Assembly (NCBI RefSeq): GCF_020532675.1 | Contig: NZ_JAJAVE010000001.1 | Location: 1,922,001 to 1,986,000, forward strand | DNA from: Methylobacillus gramineus | GTDB lineage: Bacteria; Pseudomonadota; Gammaproteobacteria; Burkholderiales; Methylophilaceae | DNA: 64,000 nucleotides | Direction: 5' to 3' | Shown here: positions 36,224 to 43,080 of the stretch, piece after piece | Layout: each line of letters opens with the position of its first letter | How positions within the stretch are numbered: position 1 is the first letter of the stretch | The notes under the pieces: model-generated | What the model was told of the DNA's origin: nothing | Seen by the model: only the letters and a program-made list of their open reading frames with translations | The model's database searches: none | Program-made: the position numbers and the translations under genes

Positions 36224-37642
36224 ATGCAAAGTAATTCGAGATTTACCCTGCGTCAAGTCTGTTCTAGCAGTCTGCTGGGACTAGCCATCGCTGCCATGCC
36301 CCTAGCTCATGCAGAAGAAGTATTGCCTGAATATACCTTTATGGACGCCATCAAAACTGGCAAAAACCTCACCAGCTTCCGCCTGCGTTATGAAAACGTG
36401 GAGCAGGATGGCAATGCACCGACGGGCAGCCCCCTCAAGGATGCCAATGGCCTCACGCTACGCAGCTTGGTCGGCTGGCAAACTGCGCCTTATCAGAACT
36501 TCAGTTTTGCTGGACAGATCATTGATGTCAGCAAATTTCAGGATAACTTCAACGACAGCACCAATGGCAGCTTGATCAACAGCGTTTCCAACCAGCCGGA
36601 CAAACTGGATTATGCCAAGATCGTCGACCCTGACTACACCGGCATCAACCAGTTATTCGTTGACTGGACAGGGATCAAGAACAACCGCCTGCGTGTTGGC
36701 CGTCAGCAGATCAACCTGGACAACGTCCGCTTTATTGGTGACATCGCTTTCCGTCAGGTCATGCAGGTCTTCGACGGCGCCACCCTGCTCAACAAGTCAT
36801 TGCCAGATACCGAGATTTACCTGGGCCATCTTGAACGGGTCAAGCAAATCACCACAAAACTGCGTGACGATGGTGCCCTGGAAATCGTCAACCTGAAATA
36901 CCGCATTTCCCCAACGGAATCGCTGGTGGGATATGGCTATTTCTCCAGCTTTGACGATCTTGGGTTTGGCCGGGCATGGTTTGGTAACGCCGCGGCCGCT
37001 GGCGGCATCGCAGCCGGCAAGAATGGCAACATCAACCAGAATGCAGATCAGGGCAACAAGATCATTGGCCTACGCCTGGATGGTGTTCATCCCTTCACGC
37101 CAGACTGGAAAGGGCTCTATACCGCCGAATATGCAAAACAGACTGATTACAAAGGTGGTGACTCACGTATTGATGCCCACTACTACAAGGTAGGTGGCGG
37201 CGCAGCTTATGGCAACTTTGCACTACGGGCAGACCAGGAATTGCTCTCCAGCAACAATGGTCAATACGCTTTCCAGACACCGTTTGGCACTAACCACCTG
37301 TTCCAGGGCTGGGTAGACAAGTTCCTCACCACACCTGTTGAAGGCATCAAGGACACCTTTGTCACTGCGACCTATAAATGGGGTGACTTCCTGTTTTTTG
37401 CCGACTACCACGTGCTCAAGTCTGATGAGAGTTTCAATGCAGTAGGTGGGGGGTTTGGCGACAAGTATGGCAAGGAGTGGAATGCAGCCGTCACTTACAA
37501 CGTCAATCCTCACCTGATGACCAAGGTCGAGTACGGCAAGTTTACTGAAAGCGATCAATACACCCTGCTACCTGGAAACAACGCGGCTGGACGTGTCCGT
37601 GACACGGAAAAACTCTGGCTCACCTTGATGTATACCTTCTGA
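36224..37642 (+). CDS. Outer-membrane porin, alginate-export-like family
   Basis: 472 residues with a signal peptide (ending around PLAHAEE) and a C-terminal Phe (LWLTLMYTF), as in outer-membrane beta-barrels. Aromatic, alternating strands run through the whole length, and SFRLRYENVEQDGNAP and RVGRQQINLDNVRFIGDIAFRQ resemble the alginate-export/OprD-like porin group often encoded beside nitrate importers. It probably lets nitrate or an organic anion cross the outer membrane. I use the ATG at 36224, with AAAGGAG upstream; the longer frame from 36080 overlaps nasD and has no signal peptide. Confidence 0.85.
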   Translation: MQSNSRFTLRQVCSSSLLGLAIAAMPLAHAEEVLPEYTFMDAIKTGKNLTSFRLRYENVEQDGNAPTGSPLKDANGLTLRSLVGWQTAPYQNFSFAGQIIDVSKFQDNFNDSTNGSLINSVSNQPDKLDYAKIVDPDYTGINQLFVDWTGIKNNRLRVGRQQINLDNVRFIGDIAFRQVMQVFDGATLLNKSLPDTEIYLGHLERVKQITTKLRDDGALEIVNLKYRISPTESLVGYGYFSSFDDLGFGRAWFGNAAAAGGIAAGKNGNINQNADQGNKIIGLRLDGVHPFTPDWKGLYTAEYAKQTDYKGGDSRIDAHYYKVGGGAAYGNFALRADQELLSSNNGQYAFQTPFGTNHLFQGWVDKFLTTPVEGIKDTFVTATYKWGDFLFFADYHVLKSDESFNAVGGGFGDKYGKEWNAAVTYNVNPHLMTKVEYGKFTESDQYTLLPGNNAAGRVRDTEKLWLTLMYTF

Positions 37643-37664
37643 TAAGCAGTATCAATGCATAGCG

Positions 37665-37695
37665 CCAGGGGCTGGGATCAATCCAAGGCCCCTGG
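37665..37695 (+). repeat. Strong hairpin after the porin gene
   Basis: CCAGGGGC (37665-37672) and GCCCCTGG (37688-37695) pair perfectly; an inner GGA/TCC pair shortens the loop. No T-run follows, so it is more likely an mRNA stabiliser or processing site than a terminator. Confidence 0.55.
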
Positions 37696-37724
37696 ACAGT
37701 GAACAGCCCTACTGAGATAGACAC

Positions 37725-38393
37725 ATGACATCAGCACTACGCACATTCAACACAAGCCCTGACACCGACAAGATGATTGGTGCAGATACCTTGAGCACGC
37801 TGATCAACCTTGCCGGCAGGCAACGCATGCTGTCACAACGCATCATCCTCAATACCATTCTTTATACGCTGGGACACGAAGAAGCCCAGGGCGTCGCCCA
37901 GGAAGCACTGAACCTATTCGAAAATACCCATATCAGCCTGGTGGAAGGCAACCGGGAATTACCCGGCATTTTTTCCAAAGAGCTGGAAGCAATTTATTTC
38001 GGTGAGTTGCAGGCAGAGTCACAAATCCGCGGTTTCATCCAGCATGCCAGGCTGGCACTGTCATCCCTTGGCAGTCCAGGTTCCACCGCCCAGATTGATA
38101 TGCTGGGGCAGTGTGCCACCCCACTGGTCAATCTGCTGAACAGCATCACACAGGTCTATGAAGCTGAAGCCAAGCAATACACCCAGCGCCATCAGAAACA
38201 GCAGCGCGAGCTGATGGATAACATCCAGCAAATTACCAAACAGGCCAAGATTATTTCCATCAACGCCAAGATCATTGCCGCGAGAGCGGGCGATGCCGGC
38301 AAGGAATTTTCCGTGGTCGCCAGCGTGCTGACCAACATTACCAGCGAGCTGGATGAATTGATTGTCATTGCCATGAAGAATTCTCTGGTCTAG
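37725..38393 (+). CDS. Soluble protein with NarX-P-box-like sensor region and MCP-tip-like end
   Basis: 222 residues, with no signal peptide or membrane helix. Residues about 26-42 (LINLAGRQRMLSQRIIL) match the P-box of the PilJ/NarX-type nitrate sensor domain, including the Arg that binds nitrate in NarX. The end (AKIISINAKIIAARAGDAGKEFSVVASVLTNITSELDEL) resembles the hairpin tip of chemoreceptors. So a sensor helix bundle appears joined directly to a short signalling hairpin, all in the cytoplasm. Such proteins are annotated as PilJ-domain proteins with no known role. Within the nitrate island, nitrate sensing is a fair inference. Confidence 0.78.
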   Translation: MTSALRTFNTSPDTDKMIGADTLSTLINLAGRQRMLSQRIILNTILYTLGHEEAQGVAQEALNLFENTHISLVEGNRELPGIFSKELEAIYFGELQAESQIRGFIQHARLALSSLGSPGSTAQIDMLGQCATPLVNLLNSITQVYEAEAKQYTQRHQKQQRELMDNIQQITKQAKIISINAKIIAARAGDAGKEFSVVASVLTNITSELDELIVIAMKNSLV

Positions 38394-38440
38394 CACCGTG
38401 CACCATGAAGAATTCTCTGGTCTAGCACCGTGCACCATGA
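38371..38440 (+). repeat. 32-base tandem duplication at the end of the PilJ-like gene
   Basis: Bases 38371-38402 are repeated exactly at 38403-38434, with six bases of a third copy (38435-38440). The unit includes the last six codons of the gene, its stop codon and GCACCGTGCACC, a stretch rich in NtrC-like half-sites. It lies about 170-240 bases upstream of the predicted sigma-54 start before cobA. Confidence 0.95.
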
Positions 38441-38583
38441 GGAAACAGACGCAACTAGCATGCACCAATACCGACCATGACAGCATGAGGTTTTGGTGCC
38501 AATGCATGAATCAGAGGCATAAAAAGTAGAGAGTTATCGGGGATTAATCGTTACCAGATTGATATAAAAGGACTTTAGACCAA

Positions 38584-38599
38584 TGGAACACAATTTGCT
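38584..38599 (+). promoter_or_regulatory. Sigma-54 promoter upstream of cobA
   Basis: TGGAACACAATTTGCT has the GG and TTGC elements at exact spacing, with two departures from consensus (A for C in TGGC and A for the following G). Transcription would start near 38610, about 26 bases before cobA, and would serve cobA, narK and the kinase gene. Confidence 0.55.
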
Positions 38600-38635
38600 T
38601 ATTCAGGATCATATTGATAGCGTTGGCACCATAAC

Positions 38636-39388
38636 ATGGCAGGAATAGTATATTTAATCGGCGCAGGCCCAGGCGACCCTGACCTAATCACCCTCAAGGC
38701 AGTCAAGGCCATGCAGGCCGCAGACGTGATATTGCTGGATGACCTGGTCAACCGCGATATCTTGCAACATGCACCTCAAGCACGCGTGATTGAGGTAGGC
38801 AAGCGCGGGGGTTGCAAATCCCCCCCCCAACACTTCATCAACCGCATGATGATTGCCCTGGCCGAACAAGGACAAACCGTTATCCGACTCAAGGGAGGAG
38901 ATCCTTTCCTGTTTGGCCGTGGTGGTGAGGAAATGCTGGAACTGCGCAGTGCAGGCATCGCGGTGGAAGTGATTCCCGGCATCACCAGCGGTATCGCCGT
39001 CCCCGCTACGCTGGGCATCCCGGTCACCCATCGGGCATACACGCATGGCGTGAGCTTTGTCACCGGTCATTTACAGGATGGTGAAAGTGGACAGAACTGG
39101 AAAGCCCTGGCTGAAAGCGGCACCACCCTGGTGATCTACATGGGCATGAAACATCTAGCCACCATCACGCGAGAACTGCTGGAAACCGGCATGTCGCCTG
39201 ACACCCCGGCCGCAGCCATCCAGAACGGCTCCCTTCCTCAGCAGCAACACGTCACCAGTACATTGGCACTGCTGACAACTGCAGTGCAACAAGCAGGCAT
39301 GGGCAGTCCCGCCATTATTGTCATCGGCGACGTGGTGCGTCTGGCCCATAGCAAGGACTTGCTGCAGTCAGTATCGATCGCAGCATAA
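38636..39388 (+). CDS. cobA: Uroporphyrinogen-III C-methyltransferase
   Basis: 250 residues of the SUMT family. The signatures [27 protein letters not shown] and [19 protein letters not shown] are complete. It methylates uroporphyrinogen III twice to precorrin-2, the precursor of the sirohaem needed by NirB. No CysG-type dehydrogenase-chelatase part is fused, so the last steps must be encoded elsewhere. A run of nine C residues (38820-38828) falls in the CKSPPQ loop and is a potential slippage site. The ribosome binding site is weak. Confidence 0.95.
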   Translation: MAGIVYLIGAGPGDPDLITLKAVKAMQAADVILLDDLVNRDILQHAPQARVIEVGKRGGCKSPPQHFINRMMIALAEQGQTVIRLKGGDPFLFGRGGEEMLELRSAGIAVEVIPGITSGIAVPATLGIPVTHRAYTHGVSFVTGHLQDGESGQNWKALAESGTTLVIYMGMKHLATITRELLETGMSPDTPAAAIQNGSLPQQQHVTSTLALLTTAVQQAGMGSPAIIVIGDVVRLAHSKDLLQSVSIAA

Positions 39389-39407
39389 GCAACAAATGGA
39401 GCAAATC

Positions 39408-39503
39408 ATGACAACATTAGATAACTTCAGCATCCTGGCCAGATCCCTATGGGCCAGGCATAGTCAGCAACAGCAGAAATTCGAGAGCATCACCATTCAA
39501 TAA
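39408..39503 (+). CDS. Possible 31-residue peptide between cobA and narK
   Basis: Short open frame with GGAG six bases before its ATG, encoding MTTLDNFSILARSLWARHSQ followed by QQQKFESITIQ. It fills most of the cobA-narK gap and is on the operon strand. It is basic and amphipathic, with no signal peptide. I recognise no family. It could be a real small protein or a chance frame; conservation in relatives would decide. Confidence 0.4.
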   Translation: MTTLDNFSILARSLWARHSQQQQKFESITIQ

Positions 39504-39557
39504 TGAGCGCGGGACACTAACCCGCCATTATCAAGACCCATTATCCAAGGACACATC

Positions 39558-40769
39558 ATGCAAAAAAGCTTCTGGCAGGCAGGCCACAAACCCACGCTGT
39601 TCTCTGCCTTTCTTTATTTCGATCTCAGCTTCATGGTCTGGGTCTTGCTCGGCCCGCTGGCGGTGCAGATCGCAGGTGACCTGCAACTCACTTCAGCCCA
39701 AAAAGGCATGATGGTGGCCACGCCAGTGCTAACTGGCGCCTTACTGCGTCTGGTCATGGGCGTGCTGGTAGACCAGATTCAACCCAAAAAAGCCGGGCTG
39801 ATCGGCCAGCTGATCGTGCTCGCAGCATTGGCGATTGCCTGGCTCAATGGCATCCACTCCTATCAACAAGCCTTGCTGCTAGGCGTATTCCTTGGTTTTG
39901 CCGGCGCTTCATTCGCGGTGGCGTTGCCGTTGGCTTCACGCTGGTATCCCCCTGAGCATCAAGGTACGGCGCTTGGCATTGCCGGTGCAGGTAATTCCGG
40001 CACGGCACTGGCCGCCCTGTTTGCACCTGGACTGGCACTGGCCTTTGGCTGGAGCAATGTCTTTGGTCTGGCACTCATCCCACTGAGCATTGCCTTGGTC
40101 GTCTATGTGCTGTTTGCCAAGGATGCGCCCAACCCACCAGCAGGCAAGTCATTGAGCCAGTATCTGGCCGTGCTGAAAGACAAGGATGCCTGGTGGTTCA
40201 TGTTTTTCTACAGCGTGACTTTTGGCGGCTTTGTCGGCATGGCGTCCTCGCTCACCATCTACTTTAATGACCAATATGGACTGGACCCGGTGCATGCAGG
40301 CTACTTCACCGCTGCCTGCGTCTTTGCTGGATCTTTTGTACGTCCTATCGGCGGCAATCTGGCAGATCGTATCGGCGGCATCCGCACCCTGAGCTATATG
40401 TATATCCTGGCGGCCGTATTCCTCTTCATCCTCAGCTTTGGACTCAAGCAACAGCTGGCTGGCCTTGCGGTGGTGGTATTAGCCATGATGTCACTCGGCA
40501 TGGGTAATGGCGCCGTGTTCCAATTGGTGCCACAACGTTTCCGCAAGGAAATCGGCGTCATGACTGGCTTGATCGGCATGGCAGGCGGTATAGGTGGTTT
40601 TTACCTGGCATCCAGCCTGGGCTATTCCAAACAACTCACGGGTAATTACCAGATCGGCTTGGCCGCATTTGCCAGCCTGGCAGTGATTGCGCTGATTGGG
40701 TTGAGCCTGGTAAAGAAACGCTGGCGTACCACTTGGGGCTCTGCCGCAGTCACCAGCGCACGGATCTAA
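39558..40769 (+). CDS. narK: NarK/NasA-type MFS nitrate/nitrite transporter
   Basis: 403 residues with about 12 membrane helices. The nitrate signature appears twice, as GFAGASFAVALPLASRWYPPEHQGTALGIAGAGNSGT and as MSLGMGNGAVFQLVPQRF...GVMTGLIGMAGGIGGF, with the conserved Arg in helices 2 and 8. This is the assimilatory (NasA/NrtP-like) group of nitrate-nitrite porters. Together with the ABC importer it gives two uptake routes. A ribosome binding site (AAGGACA) precedes the ATG. Confidence 0.95.
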   Translation: MQKSFWQAGHKPTLFSAFLYFDLSFMVWVLLGPLAVQIAGDLQLTSAQKGMMVATPVLTGALLRLVMGVLVDQIQPKKAGLIGQLIVLAALAIAWLNGIHSYQQALLLGVFLGFAGASFAVALPLASRWYPPEHQGTALGIAGAGNSGTALAALFAPGLALAFGWSNVFGLALIPLSIALVVYVLFAKDAPNPPAGKSLSQYLAVLKDKDAWWFMFFYSVTFGGFVGMASSLTIYFNDQYGLDPVHAGYFTAACVFAGSFVRPIGGNLADRIGGIRTLSYMYILAAVFLFILSFGLKQQLAGLAVVVLAMMSLGMGNGAVFQLVPQRFRKEIGVMTGLIGMAGGIGGFYLASSLGYSKQLTGNYQIGLAAFASLAVIALIGLSLVKKRWRTTWGSAAVTSARI

Positions 40770-40778
40770 ACCAGGACC

Positions 40779-42473
40779 ATGGCGCTCAGCTTTAAAACAG
40801 GATCAAGCTCGGTCACCGGGCAACGTGAACGCAATGAGGATTTTGCCGGAATGGTGACGCCCACGGGTGCCACGCTCAATCTTAAAGGCGCTATTTTTGC
40901 GGTCGCGGATGGCGTAAGTGGCAACGCGGGGGGACGCGAGGCGGCAGAAATGACGGTGCGCAGCCTGCTGACCGACTTCTATGCCACGCCTGATACCTGG
41001 GAAATCCCGGTCGCCCTGGATAAGGTGATCATTGCCGCCAATCGTTGGCTATTGGCGCAAGCCTTGCAGCACCGTGAAATGGCGGGCATGGCGACGACGT
41101 TATCCTTGCTGGTGCTGCGCGGACAACGTTATTACTCAGGCCATGTGGGCGATAGCCGCTTGTATCGCCTGCGCGCAGGACAGCTAGAGCTGCTGACCAC
41201 CGACCATGTATGGGACAGGCCGGATATGCGCCATGTGCTCAAGCGTGCGGTCGGCCTGGATCAACAGCTCAGTGTGGACTATGCCGAAGGCAGCACCCAG
41301 GCTGGCGATATCTACGCACTGATGACCGATGGTGTCTGGGGCACGCTGGAGCAAAGCCTGATCCATCACACCATGGGTTTATACGACAACCCGCAAAAAA
41401 TCTGTGACGAACTGACGCGGCTGGCGCTGGCTGCCGGTGGGAGTGACAACGCCACCGTCATCACCGTTCGCGTCATGGAAACCGGCGATGAAACCCTGAC
41501 CGATTTCCTGGCAGAAGGCCGTCAGCTCACACTGCCACCCAAACTCAAGGTGGGTGACCACCTGGACAATTTTGAGGTGTTGGAGATTCTGCATCAATCC
41601 CGCGCCAGCCTGGTTTACAAGGTAAAGCATCGCCAGAGCGCGCAATTGTGGGTACTCAAGACCCTGCAACCCATACTCGAAGAAGACCGCCTGAGCTGCC
41701 AGGCACTACTCAATGAAGAGTGGCTGGCCAAGCGCATCATGTCGCAATATTTGCCGCAAGTATTGCCACTGGATGCAGAGCAGCGCAGCAAACTGTATTA
41801 CGTTATGAGCTGGCATGAAGGCGCTACGCTGCAGCATAGACTGGAGCATGGTCATCACTTCACCACAGCAGGCATCACCCGCATTGGTATTGATATATTG
41901 CGAGGCCTGGGTGCCCTGCACAGGCTGCATATCCTGCACCGAGATATCAAACCCGCCAACCTGCATATGGGCAAGGACAACCGCCTGCGCATCCTGGATC
42001 TTGGTGTGGCCTCCAGCGGCAACAATCTGCAGGAAGAAGCCATGCCCAACCCTGGCACGCCCAGCTTCATGGCGCCTGAGTTGTTTGAAACCGGCCAGGC
42101 ATCAACACGCAGTGATATTTACGCGGCGGGCGTGACGCTGTACTACCTGCTGACGCGCAAATATCCCTACGGCGAGATTGAGCCTTTCCAGCATCCACGC
42201 TTTGGTGAACCGGCAGCGCCCACGCGTTATCGCCCCGACATTCCTGGCTGGCTGGAAAACATCATCCTGAAAGCGGTAGCACGCAACCCGGCATTACGCT
42301 TTGAAACCGCAGAAGAAATGCTGCTGGCTCTTGAATTGGGTGAAACGCGTCCCATCCTGCCCATGCAGCGTACCCCGCTGATTTCCCGCGCTGGCTTGCA
42401 GCAGTGGCAATGGCTGGCAGTGTGCTCAATGCTGGTCAATCTGGTATTGATTTACTTATTGTTTATTTCCTGA
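40779..42473 (+). CDS. PP2C phosphatase-Ser/Thr protein kinase fusion with C-terminal membrane anchor
   Basis: 564 residues. Residues 1-240 are a PP2C phosphatase (ERNEDF, VADGVSGNAGGREAA, GHVGDSRLY, MTDGVWG, GGSDNATVI), with metal-binding Asp residues present. Residues about 260-525 are a Hanks-type kinase (VYKVKHRQSAQLWVLKTL with the ATP Lys, HRDIKPANL, LDLGVAS in place of DFG, MAPELF). A single membrane helix ends the protein (WLAVCSMLVNLVLIYLLFIS). The gene starts 10 bases after narK, so it is part of the nitrate transport operon. It probably modifies and de-modifies a transporter or reductase in response to nitrogen state; its targets are unknown. Confidence 0.93.
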   Translation: MALSFKTGSSSVTGQRERNEDFAGMVTPTGATLNLKGAIFAVADGVSGNAGGREAAEMTVRSLLTDFYATPDTWEIPVALDKVIIAANRWLLAQALQHREMAGMATTLSLLVLRGQRYYSGHVGDSRLYRLRAGQLELLTTDHVWDRPDMRHVLKRAVGLDQQLSVDYAEGSTQAGDIYALMTDGVWGTLEQSLIHHTMGLYDNPQKICDELTRLALAAGGSDNATVITVRVMETGDETLTDFLAEGRQLTLPPKLKVGDHLDNFEVLEILHQSRASLVYKVKHRQSAQLWVLKTLQPILEEDRLSCQALLNEEWLAKRIMSQYLPQVLPLDAEQRSKLYYVMSWHEGATLQHRLEHGHHFTTAGITRIGIDILRGLGALHRLHILHRDIKPANLHMGKDNRLRILDLGVASSGNNLQEEAMPNPGTPSFMAPELFETGQASTRSDIYAAGVTLYYLLTRKYPYGEIEPFQHPRFGEPAAPTRYRPDIPGWLENIILKAVARNPALRFETAEEMLLALELGETRPILPMQRTPLISRAGLQQWQWLAVCSMLVNLVLIYLLFIS

Positions 42474-42681
42474 AAACTTTCCGTCACTTTTAGATGGTGT
42501 GTAGCCGAAATCAAGATGCCCCTGCTCGCAAGCCTTAATCAGGCTAATTCTGCTACCTTTCAGCATTTTCAAGCGAATGATAATCAGTACAAATCATTAA
42601 AGGCTTTTGCCATGAGCTCCGCACAACATTGGGCACATTGCTCTGCTGGGTAACCTTGGCGTAGCGGCACCCACTTACTGT

Positions 42682-42747
42682 TGCACCGGTTTTGCGCACA
42701 CGAACCTTTTTGGTGCATTAAGGCAATACCTGCCGTGCCATGCACCA
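42682..42747. promoter_or_regulatory. Candidate NtrC sites upstream of nirB
   Basis: TGCACCGGTTTTGCGCA (42682-42698) has the TGCAC-N7-GCGCA form of an NtrC site. TGGTGCAT (42711-42718) and ATGCACCA (42740-42747) are a perfect 8-base inverted pair made of the same half-sites. They lie about 105-170 bases upstream of the predicted sigma-54 start. The remainder of the 600-base spacer from 42474 has no gene I can support. Confidence 0.5.
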
Positions 42748-42824
42748 GTTTGCAACAATGGCAGGATTCCCTGCTTGGGCCTATAAATACCTCGCCAAGG
42801 CGCATGAAACATAAATCCATAAAA

Positions 42825-42841
42825 TTGGTACGGATATTGCT
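42825..42841 (+). promoter_or_regulatory. Sigma-54 promoter of nirBD-nasA
   Basis: TTGGTACGGATATTGCT matches YTGGCACGRNNNTTGCW at every fixed position but one (T for C in TGGC), with exact spacing. Transcription would start near 42852, leaving a leader of about 230 bases before nirB. Confidence 0.82.
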
Positions 42842-42886
42842 TTTTTAAGAATTAAAGCTCGTGCAGTAGCGATGAGTATTTTTAAC

Positions 42887-42947
42887 AAGGGGTTTTCTCG
42901 AAGTGGAAATCCTCTTGAGGACAACGGCGTCCATTCCTTGTTTTTTT
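42887..42947 (+). terminator. Candidate ANTAR hexaloop plus attenuator in the nirB leader
   Basis: GGAC (42919-42922), hexaloop AACGGC and GTCC (42929-42932) form a hairpin almost identical to P2 of the nasF leader, with A at loop position 1 and G at position 4. The 3' arm overlaps a possible terminator: TCCATT (42931-42936) can pair with AGTGGA (42902-42907) and CCTTG (42936-42940) with CAAGG (42886-42890), followed by seven T residues (42941-42947). The stem is imperfect, and I could not find a convincing P1, so this is less certain than the nasF leader. Confidence 0.5.
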
Positions 42948-43080
42948 GCACTGCCCAGGCAGCTGCAGGGCAAGTGATGGGTGCCGTTTTGCATTTTAGC
43001 GACGAATAGAACAGAAACGCATCATTTGACGCATTAGCAATGCGTTGAGGCTGCCTTTCAATTTCATGGGAAACACGACG

